A stretch of DNA of 64,000 nucleotides, taken from the NCBI GenBank assembly GCA_030454225.1, contig JAKDRW010000003.1, positions 19,409-83,408 on the forward strand. Reading direction: 5' to 3'. The stretch is from Vreelandella subglaciescola. Lineage in GTDB: Bacteria > Pseudomonadota > Gammaproteobacteria > Pseudomonadales > Halomonadaceae. Below are positions 1 to 10,102 of this stretch, one piece after another. The position numbers and the translations under genes were made by a program. How positions within the stretch are numbered: the first letter of the stretch is position 1; each line of letters starts with the position of its first letter. The notes under the pieces were generated by a model. That model searched no databases and was not told the DNA's origin. It saw only the letters and a program-made list of their open reading frames with translations.

Positions 1-92
1 CAGGCGCTTATGAGGCGGACGAATAGCGCTGGCAGTCACGCATAAAGCCGTTACAATGGCCGGCTTCACACGCTTTCCAACGGGATTGGCAT

Positions 93-485
93 TTGCCCCT
101 CATGCATATTGATACCTTAAAAACGCTTGCAACTGATGCACTGGAAGAACTCAAGGCCCGCGACGTTACCGCGCTCGACGTGGCCAAGCTGACCAACGTG
201 ACCGACGTCATGCTGATTGCCAGCGGCACCTCGACGCGCCACGTCGCGGCGATTGCGCAAAACGTGGTGGAAAAAGCCAAGGCGCAAGGGCTGCATCCGC
301 ACGGCGTCGAAGGCGGCGGCAACGCTGACTGGGTGCTGGTGGACCTGGGCGATATCATCGTCCATGTGATGCTGCCCGAGGCCCGCGAGCTTTATGACCT
401 GGAACGCCTGTGGGCCGACTTGCCCGCCGAAGGCGGCGTTGAACAGCTGCGCGAGCGCCTCGAAGAGCAGGTCGGCTCGCGATGA
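93..485 (+). CDS. rsfS: Ribosome silencing factor RsfS
   Basis: 130 aa ORF with RsfS/Iojap-like sequence (DVTALDVAKLTNVTDVMLIASGTSTRHV, GDIIVHVMLPEARELYDLERLW); 4-bp overlap with rlmH. Confidence 0.95.
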   Translation: MPLMHIDTLKTLATDALEELKARDVTALDVAKLTNVTDVMLIASGTSTRHVAAIAQNVVEKAKAQGLHPHGVEGGGNADWVLVDLGDIIVHVMLPEARELYDLERLWADLPAEGGVEQLRERLEEQVGSR

Positions 486-949
486 AAATCCGCCTGCTGG
501 CGGTAGGCACGCGCATGCCCGGCTGGGTAGCAGACGGGGTGGAAACCTACCGCAAGCGGCTGCCGCGGGATTTTACCTTTGAAATCGAAGAGATTGCGCT
601 GGGCCAGCGCGGCAAAAGCAGCAGTGCCGCCAAGGCTCGCGAGCAGGAAGCCAGGCGCATACGCGAGCGGCTGAAAGGCGACGAGCACCTGGTGGCGCTG
701 GAGGTGAAAGGCCAGCCCTGGACTACCCAAAAGCTTGCGCAAAAGGCCGACGACTGGCGCATGCAGGGGTGCGACGTAGTGCTTTTGGTCGGCGGGCCGG
801 ATGGCCTGGCGCCCGAGCTGTCAGCGTCGGCGCATAGCGCCTGGTCACTGTCACCGCTGACGCTGCCCCACCCGCTGGTACGCGTGATTCTGGCCGAACA
901 GCTGTACCGCGCCTGGACGCTATTGGTCGGTCACCCGTACCACCGCTAG
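482..949 (+). CDS. rlmH: 23S rRNA pseudouridine1915 N3-methyltransferase RlmH
   Basis: 155 aa; MKIRLLAVGTRMPGWV... LLVGGPDGL... SLSPLTLPHPLVRVILAEQLYRAW; adjacent to rsfS. Confidence 0.95.
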   Translation: MKIRLLAVGTRMPGWVADGVETYRKRLPRDFTFEIEEIALGQRGKSSSAAKAREQEARRIRERLKGDEHLVALEVKGQPWTTQKLAQKADDWRMQGCDVVLLVGGPDGLAPELSASAHSAWSLSPLTLPHPLVRVILAEQLYRAWTLLVGHPYHR

Positions 950-1027
950 CGCGACGTTTTGTTTATGTAGCACGATTCGGAGAGTCTGTTCGCTTGTTTT
1001 GCCTTTATATAACCGCTAGCCGTTGCC

Positions 1028-2953
1028 ATGCCGTCGCGCCTTGATGCGTTAAAAAACACCGAGCAGGAGCAGCGGATTTTTCGTCACCGCGCGCTGCTGG
1101 CGCTGTTGTTCGTGATCGTGCTGACGGCGCTGCTGGTCAGCCGGCTGGTGTATTTGCAGGTTGTCGAGCACGACAAGTACAGCACTCGCTCGGAAAGCAA
1201 CCGCGTGCGCGTTGAGCCGCTGCCCCCCACGCGGGGATTGATCTATGGTCGCAATGGCGTGCTGCTGGCCGAAAACCGCCCGACCTATAACCTGACGCTG
1301 GTGCGCGAACGGGTCGACGATCTGGATGAGACCCTTGAGCGGCTGGTCGACCTGCTTGACCTGCCCGCTGATGATGTCGACGCCTTCAACCAGCGCTCGC
1401 GCCAGCGCCAGCGCCCCTTCCAGCCGGCGCTTTTGATGAGCGATTTAAATCAACGGCAAATTGCCCGGCTGGCGGTTAATCGCCACCGCTTGCCAGGCGT
1501 TGAAGTGGAAGCGCAGCTGTTACGCTACTACCCCAATGCAGAAATCATGTCCCATGCGCTGGGCTATGTCGGGCGGATCAATACTGACGAGCTGAAAACG
1601 CTGGATACCGGGCGCTATGCGGGCACTCATTTTATTGGCAAGACCGGCATCGAGCGGTTTTACGAAGATGCGCTGCACGGCGAAGCAGGGCTGCGCAAGG
1701 TAGAAACCAACGCCCGCGGTCGGGTGCTGCGCGAGCTGGGCCGCCAGGACCCGGTGCCCGGTAAAAACCTGACGCTAACGCTTGATACCGAGCTTCAGCG
1801 GCTGGCGGTTGACCTGCTCGGGGATCGCCGTGGGTCTATCGTGGCAATTGAGCCGCAAAGCGGTGAAATACTCGCCATGGCGTCAACGCCGGGGTTTGAC
1901 AGCAACCAGTTTGTTACCGGCATCGACGTGGCGTCCTACCAGTCGTTGCAGCAAGATATCGACCTGCCGCTGTTTAATCGCGCGATCCGCGGGCATTATC
2001 CCTCGGGCTCGACGATCAAGCCGTTTGTGGCCATCGCCGGGCTGAACGAAGGGGTGATTACGCCAGAGCACACGATTAACGACCCGGGCTATTTCCAGCT
2101 GCCCAACGATTCGCGCCGCTACCGCAACTGGCTGCGCTGGGGGCACGGGCGGGTCGATATGGAGCGCTCGTTGGCGGTGTCCAATAACACCTACTACTAC
2201 TCGCTGGCGCACGACCTGGGAATCGACAAGCTGCACCGCCAGCTCGGCGGCTTTGGCCTTGGCCAGCGCGTTGCCTACGATGTGCAGGGCGAAAGCCGCG
2301 GGCTGTTGCCGTCGCGCGAGTGGAAGCGTGAAAAGTACAATCAGCCCTGGTATCCCGGCGAAACGCTGTCGGTCGGCATTGGCCAGGGCTATTTGCAAAT
2401 TACCCCGCTGCAGCTGGCAACGGCGACGGCGACCCTTGCCAACAAGGGCAAGTGGGTCAAGCCGCGGCTGGCGCGTAAAGTAGACGGTGAGCCGCTTTCG
2501 CGCGAGCTGCCCGATACGCCCGACGATATTGAGCTGGATGACGCAAGCGGCTGGACTACGGTATTCAACGGCATGGAAAAGGTAATGAGTGGCCGTGAAG
2601 GCACCGCGCGGCGTTCAGGCAAAGGGCTTGAATACCGCATGGCGGGAAAATCCGGCACCGCGCAGGTCTTTTCGCTGGGCCAGGAGCAGCGCTATAACGC
2701 CGATGAGCTGGCCGAGCGGCTGCGCGACCACGCGCTGTTTATTGCCTTTGCCCCGGTTGACGACCCGCAGATAGCGGTGGCGGTGATTATCGAAAACGTC
2801 GGCGGCGGCAGTACCCATGCCTCCCCCGTGGCGCGCGCAATGACCGATGCCTGGCTTTTGAGCCAAGGCCACCTGCCCGGTAGCGATGAGCCGGATAGCG
2901 AGGCGGGCAACGATCCCGTTGCCAGCAGCCCACACCGCGCAATGGGAGAGTAG
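1028..2953 (+). CDS. mrdA: Penicillin-binding protein 2 (peptidoglycan D,D-transpeptidase)
   Basis: 641 aa; N-terminal TM, transpeptidase motifs SGST(IKP), SNN, KSGTAQ; followed by rodA. Confidence 0.95.
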   Translation: MPSRLDALKNTEQEQRIFRHRALLALLFVIVLTALLVSRLVYLQVVEHDKYSTRSESNRVRVEPLPPTRGLIYGRNGVLLAENRPTYNLTLVRERVDDLDETLERLVDLLDLPADDVDAFNQRSRQRQRPFQPALLMSDLNQRQIARLAVNRHRLPGVEVEAQLLRYYPNAEIMSHALGYVGRINTDELKTLDTGRYAGTHFIGKTGIERFYEDALHGEAGLRKVETNARGRVLRELGRQDPVPGKNLTLTLDTELQRLAVDLLGDRRGSIVAIEPQSGEILAMASTPGFDSNQFVTGIDVASYQSLQQDIDLPLFNRAIRGHYPSGSTIKPFVAIAGLNEGVITPEHTINDPGYFQLPNDSRRYRNWLRWGHGRVDMERSLAVSNNTYYYSLAHDLGIDKLHRQLGGFGLGQRVAYDVQGESRGLLPSREWKREKYNQPWYPGETLSVGIGQGYLQITPLQLATATATLANKGKWVKPRLARKVDGEPLSRELPDTPDDIELDDASGWTTVFNGMEKVMSGREGTARRSGKGLEYRMAGKSGTAQVFSLGQEQRYNADELAERLRDHALFIAFAPVDDPQIAVAVIIENVGGGSTHASPVARAMTDAWLLSQGHLPGSDEPDSEAGNDPVASSPHRAMGE

Positions 2954-2956
2954 GTC

Positions 2957-4117
2957 ATGCCCTGGACCACCGTGACACGCTTGCTCAACCGCCACCCCGT
3001 GCGCCCGCCGGATAGCGGCATGTCGCGGCGTAAAAGCCTGTGGGAAAATATTCACCTGGACCCTTGGCTCTTAGGGCTGGTGCTTTTGATGATGGGGGGC
3101 GGGCTGCTGGTGCTGTATAGCGCGTCGGGGCAGCACTTGAGCATGGTTGCCGGACAGGCGCTGCGGTTTGGCGTCGCCCTTGCGCTGATGGCGGGGATCG
3201 CCCAGTTCCCCCCCTCGACCTTTTTGCGCTGGGCACCGCTGATGTATGGGCTGGGAATGCTGATGCTGCTGGCGGTTGAGTTGGTGGGGGATATTGGTAT
3301 GGGCGCGCAGCGCTGGCTGGAAATACCTGGCGTTATCCGTTTTCAACCCTCGGAAATGATGAAGCTGGCGACGCCGCTGATGGTGGCCGCCTACCTCAGC
3401 CGCACGGGGGTGCCGCCGCGGCTGCACCACCTGTTGATTTCGGCGCTGATTATCGGCGCGCCGGTTGTGCTGGTCGCCATGCAGCCGGACCTGGGCACGG
3501 CGATGCTAGTGGCCTGCGCGGGATTGTTGGTGGTCCTGTTGGCGGGGCTTTCATGGCGGCTTATCGGCTGTTTTATCGCTATTCTGGCCGCGGCGCTGCC
3601 GCTTTTGTGGATCAACCTGCACAGCTATCAGCGCCAGCGTATCCTGACGTTTTTAAACCCTGAAAGTGACCCGCTGGGTGCCGGCTGGAACATTATCCAG
3701 TCGACCACGGCGATTGGCAGCGGCGGCGTATGGGGTAAAGGGTGGTTCGAAGGCACCCAGTCGCAGCTTGAGTTTTTGCCCGAGCGCCACACCGATTTTA
3801 TTATCGCCGTGCTCGGCGAAGAGTTCGGCCTGGTCGGAATGACGGCGCTGCTGGCGCTTTATTTGATCATGGTATGCCGCGGGCTGTGGCTGGCGGCGGG
3901 TGCGCAGGATAGCTTCGGGCGCCTGGCGGCGGGCAGCATTATTCTGACCTTTTTTATCTATGTGTTTGTTAACGTCGGCATGGTCAGCGGCATCTTGCCG
4001 GTAGTTGGCGTGCCGCTGCCGCTGATCAGCTACGGCGGTACCTCGAGCGTGACCCTGCTGGTGGGGTTTGGCGTACTGATGTCGGTTCACGCTCATCGAC
4101 GGCTTTTGCCGCGTTAA
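2957..4117 (+). CDS. rodA: Rod shape-determining SEDS glycosyltransferase RodA
   Basis: 386 aa polytopic SEDS protein (PSEMMKLATPLMVA, PDLGTAML, PLPLISYGGTSSVTLL). Confidence 0.95.
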   Translation: MPWTTVTRLLNRHPVRPPDSGMSRRKSLWENIHLDPWLLGLVLLMMGGGLLVLYSASGQHLSMVAGQALRFGVALALMAGIAQFPPSTFLRWAPLMYGLGMLMLLAVELVGDIGMGAQRWLEIPGVIRFQPSEMMKLATPLMVAAYLSRTGVPPRLHHLLISALIIGAPVVLVAMQPDLGTAMLVACAGLLVVLLAGLSWRLIGCFIAILAAALPLLWINLHSYQRQRILTFLNPESDPLGAGWNIIQSTTAIGSGGVWGKGWFEGTQSQLEFLPERHTDFIIAVLGEEFGLVGMTALLALYLIMVCRGLWLAAGAQDSFGRLAAGSIILTFFIYVFVNVGMVSGILPVVGVPLPLISYGGTSSVTLLVGFGVLMSVHAHRRLLPR

Positions 4118-4136
4118 TTTTCAGGAGTCAAGCCTA

Positions 4137-5273
4137 ATGTATCAAGCCTTTCAGCTGCGCCGGCGGTGCCAGGCGGTGGCCATGGCGGTGGGCGCACTGG
4201 GCGTTGCGCACGCGGCCGTGGCCGCGCCCGACTTTGACCCCCGACAAGCAGGGTCCGACGCCGCAGCGCTGGTCGAGGAACTGAGCGGGCAAGGCATCCC
4301 CCGCGATTTCCTGGTTGACACGCTAAGCCGCGCCAGTGCCAGCCAGGAGGTACTGGACGCCATGTCCGGTGCCGCCGAGTACCACATGGAATGGCCCGAA
4401 TACCGCGCTATTTTCATGACCGATCGGCGCGTTGAAGAAGGCGCGGCGTTTATGCGCGAGCACCGTGAGGCGCTGGAGAAGGCGCGGGCAGAATATGGCG
4501 TGGCGCCCGCAGTGATCACGGCGATTATCGGCGTAGAAACCTACTACGGACGCCATAAAGGCGAGCACCGCGTGCTCGACTCGCTGGCCACGCTGGCGTT
4601 TCGCCACCCGCAGCGCGGCGACTTTTTCCGCGGCGAGCTGGCGGCATTTTTGCGCTTGGCCTTTGAGCAGGACGTCGACCCCGAGACGCTGCGCGGCTCT
4701 TACGCCGGCGCCATGGGCTATCCGCAGTTTATTCCCACCAGCTACGACGCCTACGCCGTGGATTTCGACGACGACGGCAAGCGCGACCTGTGGCATAACC
4801 CGGTCGACGCCATTGGCAGCGTGGCCCACTACTTTGCCGAACACGACTGGCGCGCGGGGGACGCCGTATACCAGCTGGCAGACGGGCCCAAAACGCCGCC
4901 CGAGGGCATCGAGCTGAACCAGACGTCGCGGCCGTCGGTCACGCTGGGTGAGGCCAAAAAAGCCGGCATTACCCCCGTTGAAAACCGCAGCGAGGCGCTT
5001 TTTCAGGGCCCCCTTTTCCACGTACCTCTGGCTCAGGGCTCCCTGTCTCAAGGCGCTTTTGCCCAAGATCCCGAGCGGTGGGTAGTGCCGCTGCGTTTGG
5101 CCATGGAGGAGGGCGCGCCTCAGTACCGGCTGGGCGGGTTTAATTTTTACGTGATCACGCGCTATAACCATAGCCATCTGTACGCCATGGCAGTCGCTGA
5201 GCTTGCCGAGGCCATCGCCGACGCAGCGGCGCACGACAGGGCGTCACCCGATCAAGATGAGGAGCTGGAATGA
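4137..5273 (+). CDS. mltB: Membrane-bound lytic murein transglycosylase B
   Basis: 378 aa; IIGVETYYGRHKG, GSYAGAMGYPQFIPTSYDAYAVDFDDDGKRDLW; FNFYVITRYNHSHLYAMAV. Confidence 0.93.
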   Translation: MYQAFQLRRRCQAVAMAVGALGVAHAAVAAPDFDPRQAGSDAAALVEELSGQGIPRDFLVDTLSRASASQEVLDAMSGAAEYHMEWPEYRAIFMTDRRVEEGAAFMREHREALEKARAEYGVAPAVITAIIGVETYYGRHKGEHRVLDSLATLAFRHPQRGDFFRGELAAFLRLAFEQDVDPETLRGSYAGAMGYPQFIPTSYDAYAVDFDDDGKRDLWHNPVDAIGSVAHYFAEHDWRAGDAVYQLADGPKTPPEGIELNQTSRPSVTLGEAKKAGITPVENRSEALFQGPLFHVPLAQGSLSQGAFAQDPERWVVPLRLAMEEGAPQYRLGGFNFYVITRYNHSHLYAMAVAELAEAIADAAAHDRASPDQDEELE

Positions 5274-6250
5274 GACACCGTCGTCGCACGGCATGGCCCG
5301 ACGCCATTTCCCGCACGCTGTTATCGACCTGCGCGCTGCTGACGCTTGCCGGCTGTGCCAGTCAGAGCGCCCAGCCGCCGCCGGACGAAGCGCCGGCGAC
5401 CCAGACCGAGGCCGACAAGGCGCCAGCGGCAAGCGACAAGGCGTCCGGCGGCGGGCGCTATGCGATGAATGCCGACGCCTATCCGCTCGACCCACCCGAC
5501 CTTTCCCGGGTGCCCGATGCTACGCCGCGCACTGAGCCGCTATCGAAGGCGGGCAACCGCTCTACGTATACCGTATGGGGAAAAAAGTACCGCGTGCTGC
5601 CCGATGCCAAAGGCTATAGCAAAACCGGTACCGCCTCCTGGTACGGTAAAAAGTTTCACGGCTACGCTACGTCCAGCGGTGAAATTTACGACATGTACGA
5701 AATGAGCGCGGCGCATCGTTCGCTGCCGCTGCCGACGTTTGCTCGCGTTACGCGCGAGGGCACCCATAAATCGGTGATTGTGCGGATCAATGACCGCGGG
5801 CCTTTTCACAGCGAGCGCGAGATCGACCTGTCCTACGCCGCGGCGTCAAAGCTTGGGCTGACCGATCACGGTACGGGGCGCGTCAAAGTGGAAGCCATCG
5901 ACCCCGAACAGTGGGCCGCGCAGCAGGGTAAGGGAGGCGCTACGCCGCCGAGCAACAAGCCGCCCCAGGCAGCGTCAAAACCTCAGGCGCCCGCCGCTGC
6001 GCCGGCTAACAAGGCGCCGGCGGCGTCGGGTGACGGCGTCTATTGGCAGGTAGCGGCGCTTGAAAGCGAGCAGGGGGCCGCCAAGCTTAAGCGCCGCCTG
6101 GCAGGCGAACTTGATCAGCCAGTGCGGGTAGCCGAAGACGCGGGCGTGTATCGGGTTCAGGTCGGGCCGGTAGCGCCCGGCGCTGACGACGCCGCGTTGC
6201 GCGATAGTTTGCGCAATGCAGGCTTTCCCCAGGCATTTATCGTGCGATAA
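5270..6250 (+). CDS. rlpA: Septal ring lytic transglycosylase RlpA family lipoprotein with SPOR domain
   Basis: 326 aa; lipobox LAGC, GTASWYGKKFHGYATSSGEIYDMYEMSAAH, VRINDRGPF, C-terminal SPOR-like domain; 4-bp overlap with mltB. Confidence 0.93.
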   Translation: MRHRRRTAWPDAISRTLLSTCALLTLAGCASQSAQPPPDEAPATQTEADKAPAASDKASGGGRYAMNADAYPLDPPDLSRVPDATPRTEPLSKAGNRSTYTVWGKKYRVLPDAKGYSKTGTASWYGKKFHGYATSSGEIYDMYEMSAAHRSLPLPTFARVTREGTHKSVIVRINDRGPFHSEREIDLSYAAASKLGLTDHGTGRVKVEAIDPEQWAAQQGKGGATPPSNKPPQAASKPQAPAAAPANKAPAASGDGVYWQVAALESEQGAAKLKRRLAGELDQPVRVAEDAGVYRVQVGPVAPGADDAALRDSLRNAGFPQAFIVR

Positions 6251-6330
6251 TACGCCTCCCTTGCGGATAAGCGGCTATGCTGCGCCGTCGCTGAACGTCA
6301 TCGAATGCTTGAATAAGCGAGACTCATGTA

Positions 6331-7611
6331 ATGAAAGCGTTGTTTATAAAACAGCTAAAAAACTCGTCACGAAAACGGTCAACCGTGAGTCCGGCAGCGC
6401 CGCTGACAGGCTCTTTGCGCGCCTTTTTTGGCGCCGCGCTGTGTGCCGCCGCGATTATTTCGGTGGGCGCGGCTACCTCAATGCCGGCGAGCGCGCAGGC
6501 GATTCCGCAGCCGCAGACCATCGTTCCTTCGGCGCCGCAGCTGGCGGCCAGCTCGTGGATTCTGATGGACGCCAACAGCGGCCATATCTTGGCGCAAAAC
6601 AACGCCGATGAGCGTTTGCCGCCGGCCAGCCTGACCAAGTTGATGACGGCGTATCTCGCCGAGCGCGAGCTGGATCGGGGCTCGATCAGCGCCGATGACA
6701 AGGTCAACATCAGCGAAAAAGCCTGGCGTACCGGTGGCTCGAAGATGTTTGTCGAGGTGGGCAGTCAGGTGCCCATCGAGCAGCTGCTGCACGGCATCGT
6801 GATCGTGTCGGGCAACGATGCAAGCGTCGCCATGGCCGAGCATATTGCCGGCGGTGAGACGCAGTTTGCCGATTTGATGAACCAGCACGCCGCGCGCCTG
6901 GGCATGGAAAACACCCATTTTAAAAATGCCACCGGCCTGCCGATGGAGGGGCACTATTCAAGCGCCCACGATTTGGCGCGGCTGGCTCAGCACATTATCA
7001 ATGATTACCCCGAACACTATAAAATGTACTCCGAGCGCAGCTTTTCCTACGGCGGCATTGATCAGCCCAACCGCAACCGTCTGCTGTGGCGCGACCCCTC
7101 GGCTGACGGGCTGAAAACCGGCTGGACCGACGCAGCGGGCTATTGCCTGGTATCGTCGGCCAAGCGCGACGATATGCGCCTGGTCGCGGTGGTTATGGGC
7201 ACCAAGTCTGAAGAGGCCCGGGTTCAAGAGTCGCAAAAGCTGCTCAGCTACGGATTTCGTTTTTACCAAACCCAGCACCTCTACGAGCGCGGTGCGGTGC
7301 TTGCCACCCCGCGCGTGTGGGGCGGGGATATCAACGAGGTGCGCGTCGGCGTCGATGACGAAGTGTTTATGACCCTGCCGCGCAACCGTAATGAAGAGCT
7401 GCGCGCCAAGCTTGATTTGCAAAGCGACATGAGCGCCCCCATTGCAGTAGGTGATGAGGTGGGTACGCTCGACGTCACGCTGGGCGATAACGTGGTTGGC
7501 ACGCGCACTCTGGTAGCGCTTGAAGACGTTGAAGAAGGCGGTTTTTTCAAGCGTCTGATGGATCAGGTCAAGCGCTTTTTCAGCGGCTTGTTCAGCCGCT
7601 TTACCGACTAA
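6331..7611 (+). CDS. dacA: D-alanyl-D-alanine carboxypeptidase (PBP5/6 family)
   Basis: 426 aa; ASLTKLMTAY, SGNDASVAMAEH, LKTGWTDAAGYCLV motifs; C-terminal amphipathic helix. Confidence 0.95.
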   Translation: MKALFIKQLKNSSRKRSTVSPAAPLTGSLRAFFGAALCAAAIISVGAATSMPASAQAIPQPQTIVPSAPQLAASSWILMDANSGHILAQNNADERLPPASLTKLMTAYLAERELDRGSISADDKVNISEKAWRTGGSKMFVEVGSQVPIEQLLHGIVIVSGNDASVAMAEHIAGGETQFADLMNQHAARLGMENTHFKNATGLPMEGHYSSAHDLARLAQHIINDYPEHYKMYSERSFSYGGIDQPNRNRLLWRDPSADGLKTGWTDAAGYCLVSSAKRDDMRLVAVVMGTKSEEARVQESQKLLSYGFRFYQTQHLYERGAVLATPRVWGGDINEVRVGVDDEVFMTLPRNRNEELRAKLDLQSDMSAPIAVGDEVGTLDVTLGDNVVGTRTLVALEDVEEGGFFKRLMDQVKRFFSGLFSRFTD

Positions 7612-7637
7612 ATACGATCAACCGCATGGAAGGAATT

Positions 7638-7949
7638 ATGCAGCCAAGCGGCACTAATCAGTTTCGTGATTTACGCCAGACCGGGGGCCAGAAATCCCCC
7701 AAAATCGTCTTCCCCTGCGACTACCCGACCAAGGTAGTGGGCGATGCGGCGGACGACTTTTCCGCGCTGGTATGTCAGCTGGTCGAGCGCCATGCGCCCG
7801 ACTTCAACGCCGCCGATATTCAGGTCATTGATAGCCGCAACGGCCGCTTTCAGTCGGTGCGCCTGACCATTCGCGCCACCGGCGAGAAGCAGCTCAATCA
7901 GCTGTTTTTGGACCTGAAGGCCACCGGCCGCGTCCACATGGTGGTGTAG
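7638..7949 (+). CDS. ybeD: YbeD/DUF493 family protein
   Basis: Small protein between dacA and lip[12 protein letters not shown]... [15 protein letters not shown]; start placed at MQPSGTN behind AAGGA RBS. Confidence 0.9.
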   Translation: MQPSGTNQFRDLRQTGGQKSPKIVFPCDYPTKVVGDAADDFSALVCQLVERHAPDFNAADIQVIDSRNGRFQSVRLTIRATGEKQLNQLFLDLKATGRVHMVV

Positions 7950-7950
7950 C

Positions 7951-8604
7951 GTGAGCGAATCCACGACGATTGAACTGCATCGTTTAGGGCAGCGCGATTA
8001 CCTGCCGGTGTGGCAAGCCATGCGCGAGCTGACCGATACGCGCGACGCGCAAACGCCTGACCAGTTCTGGCTGGTCGAGCACGCGCCGGTGTTTACCCAG
8101 GGGCAGGCGGGCAAGCCCGAGCATGTGCTGATGCCCGGCGATATTCCCGTGGTACAAACCGACCGCGGCGGGCAGGTGACCTATCACGGCCCCGGGCAGG
8201 TGGTGCTGTATCCGCTGCTTGACGTACGCCGCGCCAAACTGCGCGTGCGCGACCTGGTCACGGCGATGGAAAACGCGGTAATCGACGTGCTCGCCGAGTG
8301 CGGTATTGCCGCGCGCGCGCGACCCGATGCGCCGGGTGTTTATGTGGCTAATAACGGCGCTGACGCAGGCGAAGCCAAGATTGCCTCGCTGGGGCTGCGT
8401 ATTCGCCGCGGCGCGAGCTTTCACGGCGTGGCGCTAAACGTTGACTGCGATCTGGAGCCGTTTTCGCGCATTAACCCCTGCGGCTATGCGGGACTGCCGA
8501 TGGCGCGGATGTCGGCGCTTGCCGAGCGGCGCCTAAGCGTGGAGGCGGTGGGGGAAAAACTGGCGCAAGCGCTTGCCGCGCGGCTTGAGCGTCGGCTTTC
8601 ATGA
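7951..8604 (+). CDS. lipB: Octanoyltransferase LipB
   Basis: 217 aa, GTG start; [62 protein letters not shown]. Confidence 0.95.
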   Translation: MSESTTIELHRLGQRDYLPVWQAMRELTDTRDAQTPDQFWLVEHAPVFTQGQAGKPEHVLMPGDIPVVQTDRGGQVTYHGPGQVVLYPLLDVRRAKLRVRDLVTAMENAVIDVLAECGIAARARPDAPGVYVANNGADAGEAKIASLGLRIRRGASFHGVALNVDCDLEPFSRINPCGYAGLPMARMSALAERRLSVEAVGEKLAQALAARLERRLS

Positions 8605-8620
8605 TCCGGCCATAAAAAAA

Positions 8621-8649
8621 CCCCACCTGCCGTCGGGCGGCAGGTGGGG
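8621..8649 (-). terminator. Intrinsic terminator between convergent lipB and lipA
   Basis: ccccacctgccg / cggcaggtgggg, 12-bp perfect stem with 5-nt loop; A7 on the + strand side gives a U-tract for minus-strand (lipA) transcripts. Confidence 0.85.
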
Positions 8650-8665
8650 TGTCGGGCGGGCGCTG

Positions 8666-9751
8666 CTAGCCAACGTTTTCTACCGCAATCAGGTTGGCGT
8701 TATCGGCGCTTTCCTGCCCCGGCACCGCGGCGGGTGAGGCCAGCCCCAGGTTGTTTTTCTCGAACACGCGATCGGCGCGGTAGCTCGAGCGTACCAGCGG
8801 GCCCGACGGCACTTCCAAAAAGCCTTTCTCAAGCCCCAGCACGCGATAGCGGTCGAACTCTTCGGGCGTTACCCAGCGCTCCACCGGCAGGTGGTTTTGG
8901 GTCGGGCGCAGGTACTGACCAAGGGTGACGATATCGACGCCGATCTCGCGCAGATCGTCAAATGTCTGCAGGATTTCTTCGTCGGTCTCACCCAGTCCCA
9001 GCATCAGGCTGGTTTTGGTGATGACGTCAGGGCGGTAGCGCTTGGCGTGATCGAGTACGTTGAGCGTTTTGCGATAGCCCGCGCGCGGGTCGCGCACGCG
9101 GTCGGTCAGGCGCTCGACGGTTTCGACGTTTTGTGCAAACACCTCAAGGCCCGAGTCCGCGACCCGTTCGATAGCCGCCGGGTCGGCGTCAAAGTCGGGG
9201 GTTAGCGCTTCCACTACGACCTCGGGAGTACGCGCCTTGATCGCCCGGATACAGCTGGCGTAGTGGCCGGCGCCGCCGTCGTCGAGGTCGTCGCGGTCGA
9301 CCGAGGTCAAAACGATATAACGAAGCCCCATCAGCTCGACCGACTTGGCGGTGTTGTCCGGCTCGTCGGTGTCCAGCCAGCCCTGGGGGTTGCCGGTATC
9401 GACCGCGCAGAAGCGACACGCGCGGGTGCAGACTGCGCCCATCAGCATGATGGTGGCGGTGCCGTTGCTCCAGCATTCGCCCATGTTGGGGCAGTGCGAC
9501 TCGGCGCACACGGTGCTCAGGCCGTGGGCGGCGACGTTTTTCTTGACCGCTTCAAAACGCTCGCCGCCGGGAATCCGGGCGCGCAGCCATTTGGGCTTGC
9601 GCCCAAGCGAGGGGCTGTCGGCCGACGGCTCAGCGCTCGTTGCTGCCGGTTTGGCCTTGCGCTGCTTGATGCCGTCCTTGATGACTGACGTGCCGCGCTC
9701 GTTACGGAATTTTTCGCCGCTGTGTATACGCTGCGAGGTATCGTTGCTCAT
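8666..9751 (-). CDS. lipA: Lipoyl synthase (radical SAM)
   Basis: 361 aa; [13 protein letters not shown] and [10 protein letters not shown] cysteine motifs. Confidence 0.96.
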   Translation of the reverse strand: MSNDTSQRIHSGEKFRNERGTSVIKDGIKQRKAKPAATSAEPSADSPSLGRKPKWLRARIPGGERFEAVKKNVAAHGLSTVCAESHCPNMGECWSNGTATIMLMGAVCTRACRFCAVDTGNPQGWLDTDEPDNTAKSVELMGLRYIVLTSVDRDDLDDGGAGHYASCIRAIKARTPEVVVEALTPDFDADPAAIERVADSGLEVFAQNVETVERLTDRVRDPRAGYRKTLNVLDHAKRYRPDVITKTSLMLGLGETDEEILQTFDDLREIGVDIVTLGQYLRPTQNHLPVERWVTPEEFDRYRVLGLEKGFLEVPSGPLVRSSYRADRVFEKNNLGLASPAAVPGQESADNANLIAVENVG

Positions 9752-10102
9752 GGGTAAAAAGAGCCTCTACTGTGCGATGACGGGCTAAGCTGCCAGCAAC
9801 CGGAAGGCGTCAGCACGTCAATGGATACGTCGGTAAATACGACCAATGTAACATACCAACCGACGCGCAAGATATTCCTGATCGTGCGGATAATCGCCGC
9901 AAGGCCTGCGGGAACGCGCCCGGCACGCTGGCAACGGAGCGCGTTGGCAGGCAGGATGAATGCCGCTGCCGGGGCTAGCGCTTCTTTTGGGCGTAGGTTA
10001 GGGTAGGCGCATTTTTCACCCGTGCAAAAGCGCCACACAGCGCGCGATATGGCCTGTTAACTGCCGTTTTTATCGTCGGCACCTTTATTTAAGTGGAGCA
10101 CT

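Noticed and set aside
8644-8928. 94-aa + strand ORF next to the lipB/lipA terminator
   Set aside because: Lies antisense to lipA and starts in the terminator; no support.
9748-10038. 96-aa minus-strand ORF in the lipA-topA gap
   Set aside because: No RBS or recognisable domain; overlaps the lipA upstream region.
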